A stretch of 64,000 nt of DNA from positions 62,001 to 126,000 of the forward strand of contig NZ_JOEQ01000009.1 in assembly GCF_000721075.1 (NCBI RefSeq), given 5' to 3'. The translations under genes were made by a program, and so were the position numbers. The DNA comes from Streptosporangium amethystogenes (GTDB lineage: Bacteria > Actinomycetota > Actinomycetes > Streptosporangiales > Streptosporangiaceae). This document shows, piece after piece, positions 1 to 7,845 of this stretch (positions are counted from its first letter, which is position 1; the number at the start of each line of letters is the position of its first letter). The notes beneath the pieces were generated by a model that was given only the letters and a program-made list of their open reading frames with translations, was not told where the DNA came from and did no database searches.

Positions 1-46
1 CGCCACGCGCTGTACGGCCCACCCGCCCCCGGCATCGTGGGAGGTT

Positions 47-262
47 CGTCGTCCTCCCCGAGCATCGTCGAAGTCCCGTCACCGCGATGTCCGAGGTGGC
101 TGTCTTCTTCCCCTGGCTTTTTCGGAACCCTGTCACCGTGGCGTTCGGGGCAGTCTTCCTCTTCCCCCGGCGTTTTCGAGGCTCCGTTGCCGTGGTGGCC
201 GAGGCAGCCGTCCTCTTTCTCTGTTGCCTCCCGCTCGGATCTCATGCGGTCACCGCCGACAT
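47..262. repeat. 54-bp imperfect tandem repeat
   Basis: Three to four degenerate copies with a strict 54-bp period start at about 47, 101, 155 and 209. Shared cores are a TCTTCCTCTTCCCC-like pyrimidine run followed by TTTTCG and a CCGTGGTGG-like block; the last copy is the most decayed. The array lies downstream of the leftward gene ending at 242 and may continue left of the window. The open plus-strand frame across it gives a Ser/Pro-rich repeat peptide that I do not consider a gene. Confidence 0.6.
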
Positions 263-601
263 GATCATGTCGGCCGCGTTGTCGGCCTCCGCCCAGACCC
301 ATTCCCCGCGCTGCCAGAGCCGCGCCCACCAGGGCCGCCAGACGAACGCCCAGCCGCAGTAGCGCCGGACGACCGTGATCCTGACCAGTGCCGTGCCCGT
401 CGCCGACCGGATCTCCAGAATCGGCTGCCCGGCCACCGGAAGGATCAGCGAGGTGCACACCCCGAGACCGTGCAGATCCCAGCTGAGCCGGGTCAGATGA
501 ACAAATCGCGCGCGCCGCTCGACCGCCGTCACGCTCCGGTCCTCCGGATGCCCCCGGCGAGTGCGACCAAGGCGCGAAAGGTCACCGTTCTGATCGTTCA
601 T
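242..601 (-). CDS. hypothetical small protein next to XRE/DUF397 locus
   Basis: This encodes about 119 residues with no recognised catalytic motif. The central part (HLTRLSWDLHGLGVCTSLIL, then PILEIRSATGTALVRITVV) and the WAFVWRPWWARLWQRGEWVW tail look like the small proteins that often sit beside XRE/DUF397 genes in Streptosporangiaceae, which bind or shield the regulator or act independently; their role is not established. It is divergent from the XRE gene at 825 across a 220-base gap. Start: ATG at 601, with a GTG one codon earlier (604) as an alternative. Function not assigned. Confidence 0.6.
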   Translation of the reverse strand: MNDQNGDLSRLGRTRRGHPEDRSVTAVERRARFVHLTRLSWDLHGLGVCTSLILPVAGQPILEIRSATGTALVRITVVRRYCGWAFVWRPWWARLWQRGEWVWAEADNAADMIMSAVTA

Positions 602-824
602 CACTCGTTCTCGTCCCTGATTTAAAGGTATGAGGATGCTTTCTTTTTCGTCCTGTCGAACCGAGAAGACGTGTGATTAGATTGCCCGCGTGGCAGGTGG
701 ATTCATGGCTGGATTGGCACCCCGGTGGATGCTCTGGAATGTCGGGTGAGGGTTTCCTCATACCAGGGCCTGGAATCGCCGCTATAACAAAAAATCCGTT
801 TTTCTCTATTTCAGGAGGAATGCG

Positions 825-1652
825 ATGAGCGACGAGATCCCCCCGGACCCGGGCTCCCCCCGTGCGCGCTTCGGCGCCGAGATGCGCCGTCTGCGCGAGG
901 CCGCCCAGCTCTCCCAGAGCGCCGTGGGCAGACGCCTCGGCTGCACCCAGACCCAGATAAGCCGCCTGGAGAGTGCCACCCGCACTCCGTCCAAGTCCGA
1001 CGCCGAGCGCCTGGATGCCCTCTTCGGCACCGACGGCAGTACGTACTTTGTGGACCTGCGCGAGTACATCGTCGCCCGCCATGGAGGCCCGGTCTGGTTC
1101 ATGAGCTGGACCAAGGAGGTCGAGCCATTCGCCATCACCATGCGTTCATGGGATCCGCTGCTCGTCCCTGGCCTCCTCCAGATCGAGTCCTACGCTCGGC
1201 ACGTGCTCAGCTATAGCGCCAGGATCGCTCCTGACGAGTTGGAGGAGCGTGTGCAGGCGCGTATGCAACGCAGAGAAGTCCTCGATAAAGAAGATTCCCC
1301 CCTGTTCACAGCTCTTATCGACGAAGGAGTGCTGCATCGCAGGGTTGGAAGCATAGAAGTAATGCGCGAACAGTTTGATCACCTGCTGGAGATGGCTAAG
1401 CGACCGACCATCTCCATACAAGTTGTCGATCCGCAGTGCATAGCGGGTATGTCTGGCGCTTTCATGATCGCCGAACTACCGGGCGGCCAGCCGGACACCA
1501 TCCATGCGGATTCCTCGGTTCAGGGGCAGGTTACTACCGAGTACGAATTCGTAGTTTCCGTCAAAAGTCAGTATGAGGCGATACGACGATGGGCTTATCC
1601 TGAACACATGTCCCTCAAAATGATCGAGGAAGCGAGGCAGGGATGGACCTGA
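825..1652 (+). CDS. XRE-family regulator with DUF5753 (Scr1-type)
   Basis: A 275-residue cytoplasmic DNA-binding protein. Residues about 17-70 form an XRE helix-turn-helix (LSQSAVGRRLGCTQTQISRL), and residues about 90-270 match the DUF5753 domain with its typical LLVPGLLQIESYAR segment. This architecture is the actinobacterial regulator that pairs with DUF397 proteins; members of the pair are described as toxin-antitoxin-like or developmental regulators. The start ATG has a strong AGGAGGA at 813-819. The stop overlaps the start of the following DUF397 gene (ATG 1643, stop 1650-1652), which implies translational coupling. The 3' part of the gene (about 1270-1640) is less GC-rich than its neighbours. 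Confidence 0.93.
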   Translation: MSDEIPPDPGSPRARFGAEMRRLREAAQLSQSAVGRRLGCTQTQISRLESATRTPSKSDAERLDALFGTDGSTYFVDLREYIVARHGGPVWFMSWTKEVEPFAITMRSWDPLLVPGLLQIESYARHVLSYSARIAPDELEERVQARMQRREVLDKEDSPLFTALIDEGVLHRRVGSIEVMREQFDHLLEMAKRPTISIQVVDPQCIAGMSGAFMIAELPGGQPDTIHADSSVQGQVTTEYEFVVSVKSQYEAIRRWAYPEHMSLKMIEEARQGWT

Positions 1653-1849
1653 GTAATGCAGTGTGGCGCAAGTCATCGCTTTCTGGTCCGAATGGTGGCC
1701 AGTGTGTTGAGGTCGCTGCCAATCTGCCCGGTACGGTTGCGGTCCGCGACAGCAAGGACCCCGATGGCGCGAAGCTGCTCTTCACCCCCGCCCAGTGGCG
1801 GTCCTTCGTCGGTGGCATCAAGTCCGGCGACTTCGACCGCCTGATCTGA
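1643..1849 (+). CDS. DUF397 protein, copy 1
   Basis: A 68-residue DUF397 protein beginning MDLSNAVWRKSSLSG and containing the family hallmarks CVEVAANLPGTVAVRDSKDP and the FTPAQWRSFVGG tail. It starts inside the last codons of the XRE gene, so the two are almost certainly translated together. DUF397 proteins are the small partners of XRE/DUF5753 regulators. Copy 2 follows 45 bases later and differs at only 8 of 68 residues. Confidence 0.92.
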   Translation: MDLSNAVWRKSSLSGPNGGQCVEVAANLPGTVAVRDSKDPDGAKLLFTPAQWRSFVGGIKSGDFDRLI

Positions 1850-1894
1850 CCTCCTCGGAAAGTCCGAAGACCGTCCACCGGAAGGAGATCGGGA

Positions 1895-2101
1895 ATGGAT
1901 CTGAGTGCCGCTGTATGGCGGAAGTCGTCGCTCTCCGGAGACAACGGCGCTCAGTGTGTCGAGGTCGCCGCCAACCTGCCCGGTGCGGTCGCGGTTCGTG
2001 ACAGCAAGGACCCCGACGGCGCCAAGCTGCTCTTCACCCCCGCCCAGTGGCGGTCCTTCGTCGGCGGCGTGAAGGTAGGAGACTTCGACCACCTGAGCTG
2101 A
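1895..2101 (+). CDS. DUF397 protein, copy 2
   Basis: A 68-residue DUF397 protein, 60 of 68 residues identical to copy 1, with its own ribosome site (AAGGAGAT before the ATG). Differences lie at residue 5, around 16-19, at 31 and in the last ten residues (VKVGDFDHLS against IKSGDFDRLI). It looks like a recent tandem duplication of the small partner of the upstream XRE regulator. A GC-rich hairpin at 2172-2197 probably ends the transcript. Confidence 0.9.
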   Translation: MDLSAAVWRKSSLSGDNGAQCVEVAANLPGAVAVRDSKDPDGAKLLFTPAQWRSFVGGVKVGDFDHLS

Positions 2102-2171
2102 TTGCCGGGATCAACCTATTTTCGGCCGCTCCTTAATAGGGATAGCACTTCGTCCCTTTCGTTATTTCGGG

Positions 2172-2197
2172 CCCCCGATCGGTCAACCGGTCGGGGG
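2172..2197 (+). terminator. hairpin after DUF397 genes
   Basis: CCCCCGATCGGT at 2172-2183 and ACCGGTCGGGGG at 2186-2197 form a 12-bp stem with one mismatch and a two-base loop. There is no T run, as is usual in this GC-rich background. Position fits termination of the XRE-DUF397 transcript. Confidence 0.5.
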
Positions 2198-2251
2198 GTC
2201 TGTGGAGGTCGTGCTCGCGACCATCCGGCGACTCGACCTCGCGCTGCCGCC

Positions 2252-2392
2252 CTTTCCGGCGAGGCGAACCCCATCGTCCTGTCCGGCGAGCACGAGTCCT
2301 GCCGGTGGATCGCTCTCGACGAGCTGTCCGACTCCGACCTCACCGACGAGACCGCCCAGACCATCCACGCCTGGGCCGTGTCTCGCCGCTGA
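2252..2392 (+). pseudogene. C-terminal NUDIX-like remnant
   Basis: An open frame ending at 2392 encodes LSGEANPIVLSGEHESCRWI and then ALDELSDSDLTDETAQTI, which resembles the C-terminal strand-helix of NUDIX hydrolases (EHExxRWIxLDEL). There is no NUDIX box and no plausible start or upstream domain, because the frame upstream is unrelated sequence. I read it as a decayed fragment; a chance resemblance is possible. Confidence 0.4.
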
Positions 2393-3018
2393 CCTGCTCC
2401 TCAGGGCATGAAAGCTCAGTCCTCACTTCTCCGGAACCGAAAATCTGTAGTGACCGGAGTAGACATCAGTGTTGGGTGGGGGTAGAGTTTCTGACATCGC
2501 AAGGAACGGATCCACGAGGGCAGAGCAGGACGTAGGCATCACGACGAACTGCCCGGACGAGTGTGGATAGCAGTAGACGACGCAGAAAGACGGGCAGAAG
2601 GTCGGACGTGCCGGGACCGAAGTAGTTGAAGGGTCTCGACCGTGGACGCGCTGCCAACGCAGTGAAGAAGTACCAACGTCGGACGTGCCGGGACCAGCGC
2701 AGGCGAAGGGTTCCAGCCGTGGACGCGCAGCTGCGGCACGTGATGCATGAGGTCAAGGAAGCAAGAGATAGCGAAAGGAGTGTTGAACGCCATCAGGATC
2801 GCCCGTTGTCGGCTGATGTTCCGCCACACGGGTACCGCAGTCCCACAGATTGGAAGGTGGTCTACGGTCACGCATACGCGATCCCCGCATCCCCGCCCCC
2901 ATCGGGCGGCCAATGCGGAAGAAACAGGTCGGCCCCAGGGCCGGTAGATGGTGTTGAACCTCGCGGGCCCCGGCGCATCATGGCGCCGGGGCCCCTGTTG
3001 GCATTATGGGAAGGCTGT
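2393..3018. other. gene-poor spacer with direct repeats
   Basis: These 626 bases contain no ORF that I trust. Open frames here are low-complexity and unlike any family on either strand. The only clear structure is the pair of 51-base direct repeats at 2601 and 2678. Base composition is lower in GC than the neighbouring genes. Confidence 0.5.
2601..2728. repeat. pair of 51-base direct repeats
   Basis: Copy A at 2601-2651 and copy B at 2678-2728 share GTCGGACGTGCCGGGACC at the left end, a variable 9-base middle, then GAAGGGT and CCGTGGACGCGC at the right end. They are 77 bases apart. No gene spans them. Confidence 0.7.
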
Positions 3019-3486
3019 ATGGATCGAACACTGATGGCGTCGGCCGTCCGCTCAGAGCCCCGGCTCCGCGACACCGCCGACAAGGCTGAAACGGCCGACA
3101 GAGCCGACACCGCGGGAAGGGCCGACGGGCTCCCCGCCACACCGAGTGACATCTCCGGTCACCGGTTCGACGATGAGGACTATCCCGCCTACAGCATGGG
3201 CCGTGCCGCCGAGATCCTCGGCGTCACCCCGGCGTTCCTGCGCAACCTGGGCACCGCCAGACTGATCGAGCCGCAGCGCTCCGAGGGCGGTCACCGCCGC
3301 TACTCGCGCTACCAGCTACGCCTGGCTGCCCGCGCACGTGAACTGGTCGACCAGGGCACCGCCCTGGAGGCCGCCTGCCGCATCATCATCTTGGAAGACC
3401 AGCTCGCCGAAGCCCTGCGCATCAACGCCGAACTCCAGCAGGTCCGCGACCGACGATCCGACAGCGCGGACCGCCGCTCGGCATGA
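3019..3486 (+). CDS. MerR-type HTH protein
   Basis: A 155-residue protein with an N-terminal acidic/alanine-rich stretch (residues 1-50) and a MerR-type winged helix at about 55-125: YSMGRAAEILGVTPAFLRNL followed by EGGHRRYSRYQL. The short family to which it belongs is common in actinobacteria; it lacks a C-terminal effector domain and ends in a predicted helix (LEDQLAEALRINAELQQV) suited to dimerisation. Start ATG 3019 was chosen because the frame upstream (open to 2626) reads through the repeat spacer; ATG 2980 is an alternative. No effector can be deduced. A perfect hairpin follows at 3540. Confidence 0.8.
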   Translation: MDRTLMASAVRSEPRLRDTADKAETADRADTAGRADGLPATPSDISGHRFDDEDYPAYSMGRAAEILGVTPAFLRNLGTARLIEPQRSEGGHRRYSRYQLRLAARARELVDQGTALEAACRIIILEDQLAEALRINAELQQVRDRRSDSADRRSA

Positions 3487-3539
3487 GGGCCGGTGGATCG
3501 CTCCTCGTCGCCCCGGCGTCGTCACCGCGACAGTTCCAC

Positions 3540-3570
3540 GGCTGCCCTGCCTCGCACAGGCAGGGCAGCC
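3540..3570 (+). terminator. perfect 13-bp hairpin
   Basis: GGCTGCCCTGCCT at 3540-3552 and AGGCAGGGCAGCC at 3558-3570 pair perfectly around the loop CGCAC. It lies 54 bases after the MerR-type gene and probably ends its transcript. Confidence 0.7.
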
Positions 3571-3673
3571 CTGTCCGTCGGCTGTCGGGAATCGAACGGC
3601 ACCCTTCCACGAGGCGCCGACGCAGGGGAGCTTGGCCGGTGAGTCGACCGGTTCCGTCCGGCCGGCGAACGGG

Positions 3674-3705
3674 TTTGCGTCTCCCGTAGGGGGAGGCGCG
3701 AGGGT
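3674..3705 (+). promoter_or_regulatory. MerR-type promoter with operator in the spacer
   Basis: A -35 like TTTGCG (3674-3679) and a -10 like GAGGGT (3700-3705) are separated by about 20 bases, the long spacing typical of MerR-controlled promoters. The spacer is a near-palindrome, GCGTCTCCC-gta-GGGGAGGCGC. The expected transcription start falls at about the ATG (3712), so the mRNA may be leaderless. Autoregulation by the MerR protein is the natural reading. Confidence 0.6.
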
Positions 3706-3711
3706 GAGGGC

Positions 3712-4650
3712 ATGAACGGTGACACGCTCTACTCGATCGGTGATCTGGCCCGGCGGACCGGGCTGACGGTCAAGGCCATTCGGTTCTACTCCGACCGCGG
3801 GATCGTGCCGCCGACCGACCGCAACCCGGCCGGTCACCGCCTCTACGGCCTCGACGCCGTCGCACGCTTGGACCTGCTGCGGACGCTGCGTGACCTGGGA
3901 CTGGACCTTCCCACGATCCGGAGGGTCGTGAACCGGGAGATCTCGCTTCCCGAGGTCGCCGCAGCGCACGCCGAAGCACTGGCGGCGCAGATCCGGGTGC
4001 TACGCCTGCGGCGCGCGGTGCTGACGGCGGTGGCCAGGCGCGGGTCCACCCCTGAGGAGATGGATCTCATGCACCAGCTGGCCAGGCTTTCCGAGGACGA
4101 ACGTCGACGTCTGATCGGTGATTTCCTCGACACCGCCTTCGGCGGTCTGGACGCCGACGCCGGATTCGCGGGGATCAAGCGCTCGATGACCCCCGAACTG
4201 CCCGACAATCCCGAGGCCGAGCAGGTCGAGGCGTGGATGGAGTTGGCCGAACTGTCCCAGGACCCGGATTTTCGCGCGGTCATGCGGCGCATGGTCGAGC
4301 AGCATGCGGCCGAGCGTGCCCAGGGTGACACCACGGTCCTGCGCCGCGACTCCGCCGCGATGGTCCGTGACCAGGTCGGCCCGGCCCTGGCAGCCGGCAT
4401 CGACCCGGTCTCACCCCAGGCCGATCCGGTCGTCGCGGCGGTCACGGCTGAGTACGCGCAGGTCTTCGGCTGTGTGGACGACGTCGACCTGCGGCGCCGG
4501 CTGCTGGCCCGGCTGGAGGGCGCGAACGACCCTCGCCGGGAGCTGTACCTTCGGCTGCTCGCAGTGATCAACGGCTGGCCGGCCCCGGAAAGCCTGACGG
4601 GAGTACTCGACTGGTTCATCCAGGCATTGCGTGCCCGGATACCGGGCTAG
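3712..4650 (+). CDS. MerR-family transcriptional regulator
   Basis: A 312-residue regulator. Residues about 6-75 are a clear MerR winged helix (YSIGDLARRTGLTVKAIRFY, then GHRLYGLDAVARL), followed by a dimerisation helix (about 85-115) and a roughly 190-residue C-terminal region that is probably an effector-binding domain of unknown ligand. Mature length is typical of TipA-like or other two-domain MerR proteins, but no TipAS signature is visible. The promoter just upstream has the geometry of a MerR target, so it probably regulates itself. No obvious dedicated target gene lies adjacent. Confidence 0.9.
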   Translation: MNGDTLYSIGDLARRTGLTVKAIRFYSDRGIVPPTDRNPAGHRLYGLDAVARLDLLRTLRDLGLDLPTIRRVVNREISLPEVAAAHAEALAAQIRVLRLRRAVLTAVARRGSTPEEMDLMHQLARLSEDERRRLIGDFLDTAFGGLDADAGFAGIKRSMTPELPDNPEAEQVEAWMELAELSQDPDFRAVMRRMVEQHAAERAQGDTTVLRRDSAAMVRDQVGPALAAGIDPVSPQADPVVAAVTAEYAQVFGCVDDVDLRRRLLARLEGANDPRRELYLRLLAVINGWPAPESLTGVLDWFIQALRARIPG

Positions 4651-4824
4651 CGGCGCGGCTCGACCGGAACCAGGCATGGTGCTGCGTCCCTGAACGAGGG
4701 CCTACGTTCCTGCGCCACCGAGATCACCCGCGCCGTCGTCGCCGCTCGACTCAACGCCCACGCCTGGATCTGGGAACCGCCGAGCAGCGTGAGCAGCCGG
4801 GAGGACGGTTTACGCGTGACCGCA

Positions 4825-4849
4825 GTAAAGGACACAACCTGTCCTTTAC
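4825..4849. promoter_or_regulatory. perfect 25-base operator-like palindrome
   Basis: GTAAAGGACA (4825-4834) and TGTCCTTTAC (4840-4849) are exact inverted repeats around CAACC. It lies 92 bases before the VOC gene and is AT-richer than its surroundings. Its form resembles sites of dimeric winged-helix repressors of the HxlR/MarR kind, but no such regulator gene is in the window. Confidence 0.6.
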
Positions 4850-4940
4850 CTCGGTCATAGTGGCGTGCGAGCCGTTCGGGAGGCATAGCCCCTGGTCACG
4901 GCGGTCGCCATATTCGTCACATCGAAGCAAGGAGCAGGTC

Positions 4941-5363
4941 ATGTCCGTCACGACCACCACCCACCTGAATTTCCGGGGCACCGCACGTGAGGCGCTGGAC
5001 TTCTACCGGTCCGTCTTCGGCGGACGTACCGTCACCGTCACCTACAAGGACGCCGGCAACGTGCAGAACGAGAGCGAGGCGGACTGGGTGATGTGGGGCG
5101 AGGCGGCCGGCGACAACGGCTTTCACGTCATGGCCTACGACGTGCCCTCGCAGCTGCCCTGGAACCAGGGCGAGAACCCGTTCTTCGTCTCCGTACGCGG
5201 TGACGACGCCGAGGAGATCAGCGCCCTGTGGGGCAGGCTCGCCGAGGGCTCGGCCATCGTGCGTCCGCTGGAGCCCGCGCAGTGGGCGCCGCTGTACGGC
5301 ATGCTCACCGACCGATTCGGCGTCACCTGGGTCCTGGACGTCACCGCCCCGTACAACGGCTGA
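4941..5363 (+). CDS. VOC superfamily (PhnB/glyoxalase-like) protein
   Basis: A 140-residue protein of the PhnB-like branch of the vicinal oxygen chelate fold: LNFRGTAREALDFYRSVFGG at the start, FHVMAYDVPS in the middle, and APLYGMLTDRFGVTWVLDV at the end. Members bind metal or small molecules in a dimer of beta-alpha-beta-beta-beta units; this branch often lacks glyoxalase activity, so the substrate is unknown. The ATG at 4941 has an AAGGAGC site 6 bases before it; an ORF start at 4860 is unlikely. The palindrome at 4825 is placed to control it. Confidence 0.88.
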   Translation: MSVTTTTHLNFRGTAREALDFYRSVFGGRTVTVTYKDAGNVQNESEADWVMWGEAAGDNGFHVMAYDVPSQLPWNQGENPFFVSVRGDDAEEISALWGRLAEGSAIVRPLEPAQWAPLYGMLTDRFGVTWVLDVTAPYNG

Positions 5364-5475
5364 TCCAGCCGACCTCGGTATGCGCCCTCCATCTGCCGGT
5401 ACCGACAGTGGAGGCGGGCATCAAACAGCGCAAGCCGTACGGCCTGCCACGACCCGGTGGACCTAAGCGGTCGCA

Positions 5476-6912
5476 CTAGCGCTGCCAGGCCGCCAGCAGG
5501 TCTTCCGGTGTCCAGGCCGTGGCCAGTGGAAGTCCCGGTTCGTATCCCGACCTCGACACCGCCACTTTCGGCGTCTGCGCGGTCACCCCGGGAACGGCTG
5601 CGGAGCCCTGGACCAGCGCGTCATAGTCGTGGCGGTCGAACGGCCGGGCGTCGAGCCATTTGATCGATCCGACGAAGTGGACCCTGCTCGCGACGGGTTC
5701 CCGGTCCGCGCCCACGAGATCGATCTCAGGATTGTTCTGCCGATTCCACCATCCGCCCACGGCCTCGGTGTCCGGCCATGCGTCGTCCGGAAGCATTCTG
5801 ACCAGGCAGTCACGTACGAGTGGCTCCACCGCGCGACCTCGCCAGGTTGTCCAGGAACGTTCGATCCGTCGCAACGCCAGATCCGGTCGGCCTCTTGCGC
5901 TGTCGGCGATGGCCCGCTGCAGGAACGCCAGCCAGAACCGGAGATAGTGGTCGGCCACCCGGTACCGCTTGTTCTTGGTGTCGGGCCGGTCGGAGAGCGG
6001 GAGGTCGGTCGCCACCACGCGCTTGGCGATCAGGTTCGCGAGGATCGGTGCCAGGGTGCCGGACGGCAACGGTGTCGTTCCTCCCACATTGGCGGCGATC
6101 GTGCTGAAGGTGCGTTCTCCGGTTCCAATGGCCTCCAGCACGGTCCGGGCGTAGGTCGCCGACGGAAATTCTCCGAGCAGGGACAACTCGCCGGCGGCGA
6201 GAAGAGGTGAGAGCGGGTTGGCGAGACTGTCGCGCAGGAAGTCGATCCTGGACATGCCGCGCTCCCATGAACGGACCACCTCGGGGAAGCCGCCGGTGAT
6301 GAGCAGCGCGTCCACGGCGTCGGCGGCGGGCAACCCCGTCATGTCGGCGACGTCCTGAAGAGCAAGAGGCCTCAGCGTCATGTGAGCGGCCCGGCCGAAG
6401 AAGGGGCGGCCGTACTCCTGCAGGGATTCCATCACCGACAGGTCGCTTCCGACCAGGATCAACAGGATCGGCCGGGCTGAGAGATACCTGTCCCAGGCCG
6501 TCTGCAGGGCGCCCTCGAACTCCCCGTCCTGCTCGATCAGCCACGGAACCTCGTCGAGAACCACGATGCACGGGGTCTCGTCACCTGCGGCCAGCGCCAG
6601 CGACCGGAGGGCGTGGTTCCAGTCCTGCGGCGTGGCGCCCTGGAGGAACTCGGCGCCTGCGAGTCCGGAGCAGGCGACGGTCTCGGCGAAGTCATTACGT
6701 TCCGCGACCGGACTACGGCCTCTCGTCGCCTGGAAGACGACGTACGGCAGACCGGAACGATCACAGAACTCCTGCACCAGGCGGGACTTGCCCACTCGCC
6801 TGCGGCCAGTGATGATCACTGCCCGGCCGCGCGTCCCTCCCCTGCCCTCTGTCGCGAGCCGCAACTGCGCGTCGAGTTGATCGAGATCGAAGGCCCTGCC
6901 GGTGAACTTCAT
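5476..6912 (-). CDS. ATPase_2/DUF234 family protein
   Basis: A 478-residue STAND-type ATPase. The Walker A motif GRRRVGKSRLVQEF lies near residue 37, and a Walker B-like IVVLDEVPWLI near 119. A winged-helix region follows (about 250-330) and a C-terminal DUF234 domain (about 340-478) with a PEIDLVG motif typical of nuclease-fold pockets. The family is common as single genes in bacteria and archaea with no settled function. Start chosen at ATG 6912 because GGTGG precedes it; an upstream ATG at 6936 lies in the AT-rich promoter. That promoter holds an imperfect dyad (CTTAGTAA ... TTACTTAG, 6922-6946). Confidence 0.88.
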   Translation of the reverse strand: MKFTGRAFDLDQLDAQLRLATEGRGGTRGRAVIITGRRRVGKSRLVQEFCDRSGLPYVVFQATRGRSPVAERNDFAETVACSGLAGAEFLQGATPQDWNHALRSLALAAGDETPCIVVLDEVPWLIEQDGEFEGALQTAWDRYLSARPILLILVGSDLSVMESLQEYGRPFFGRAAHMTLRPLALQDVADMTGLPAADAVDALLITGGFPEVVRSWERGMSRIDFLRDSLANPLSPLLAAGELSLLGEFPSATYARTVLEAIGTGERTFSTIAANVGGTTPLPSGTLAPILANLIAKRVVATDLPLSDRPDTKNKRYRVADHYLRFWLAFLQRAIADSARGRPDLALRRIERSWTTWRGRAVEPLVRDCLVRMLPDDAWPDTEAVGGWWNRQNNPEIDLVGADREPVASRVHFVGSIKWLDARPFDRHDYDALVQGSAAVPGVTAQTPKVAVSRSGYEPGLPLATAWTPEDLLAAWQR

Positions 6913-7077
6913 CGATCCCACCTTAGTAATAATCAATCTTACTTAGATGAAGTCTACATTGATGCCGTCGCCTGGCGTGGCAGATGAGCAGCGGAACAAA
7001 AGCTCCCAACAGGGACGGCGAATTCCACGACAGCACCCGAACCCCGTCGTCATGACGCACCGATCCGGGCTCAGTCG

Positions 7078-7845
7078 TCAGCGGGCGACGTAGCCGCCGT
7101 CGACGGGCAGGGCGACGCCGACGACAAAGCTCGCCCCAGGGCTGCACAGCCACAGGACCGCCTGGGCGATCTCCTCGGCGGTGCCGAGCCGGTTGATGGG
7201 CTGGTTGGTCTCAGCCTCGGCCTGGTCGAGCTCGCCTTTGGCGATCATGTCGGTGACCATCGGGGTGTCGATGGTGCCCGGGCAGACGGCGTTGATGCGC
7301 ACGCCGCGTGGGGCGTATTCGAGGGCGGCGCTGGTGGTCAGGCCGATGACGCCGTGCTTGGAGGCGTGGTACGAGGCGCGTCCGGGGATGCCGACCAGGC
7401 CGCCGAGGGAGGAGCAGTTGACGATGGCGCCGCTGCCCTGGGCGCGCATGTGCCGTAGTTCGTGCTTCATGGAGGCCCAGACGCCGCGCAGGTTGATGGC
7501 GTTGACGCGGTCGAAGACCTCGATGGCCTCGTCGGCGGCGTCGCTGGGCGGGATCTGGATGCCGGCGTTGTTGTAGGCCATGTCAAGGCGGCCGAAGGTC
7601 GCGACGGTACGGTCGACGGCCGCGGCGACCTGGTCCTCGTCGGTGACATCGCACACGATCGCGAGCACCTGGTGGCCGGCGTCAGCCAGGTCTTTGGCGG
7701 CGAGGTTCAGAGCGGTCTCATTGATGTCGGTGAGGGCGACGGCCGCGCCGGACTCGGCGAAGGCGCGGGCGGCGGCCAGCCCCATCCCGGAGCTGGCTCC
7801 GGTGACGAAGGCGACCTGACCGGCGAAGTCGTAGGTGGGGTTCAT
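7078..7845 (-). CDS. SDR-family NAD(P)-dependent oxidoreductase
   Basis: A 255-residue classical short-chain dehydrogenase. It has the cofactor motif TGASSGMG (near residue 15), the NNAG motif in LDMAYNNAGIQ, the catalytic Ser in NCSSLGG and the YHASKHG active-site Tyr/Lys, followed by NAVCPGTIDTPM. The aspartate in LTDINE after beta-2 suggests NAD(H) preference. It is the last gene of a leftward set with cupin, alcohol dehydrogenase and cyclophilin-like genes. Start ATG 7845 has AGGAGAG upstream. The preceding cyclophilin-like ORF reads 128 bases into this gene. Confidence 0.93.
   Translation of the reverse strand: MNPTYDFAGQVAFVTGASSGMGLAAARAFAESGAAVALTDINETALNLAAKDLADAGHQVLAIVCDVTDEDQVAAAVDRTVATFGRLDMAYNNAGIQIPPSDAADEAIEVFDRVNAINLRGVWASMKHELRHMRAQGSGAIVNCSSLGGLVGIPGRASYHASKHGVIGLTTSAALEYAPRGVRINAVCPGTIDTPMVTDMIAKGELDQAEAETNQPINRLGTAEEIAQAVLWLCSPGASFVVGVALPVDGGYVAR

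Noticed and set aside
37..362. Two plus-strand ORFs (75 and 91 residues) at the left edge
   Set aside because: They only translate the 54-bp repeats, are low complexity and lack ribosome sites.
2626..3018. Upstream extension of the MerR-type gene to 2626
   Set aside because: It reads through the direct repeats; the conserved protein begins well after 3019.
3571..3640. A tRNA-like T-arm (GTTCGATTCCC on the minus strand) after the MerR-type gene
   Set aside because: No D arm, anticodon stem or acceptor stem could be folded around it; likely chance.
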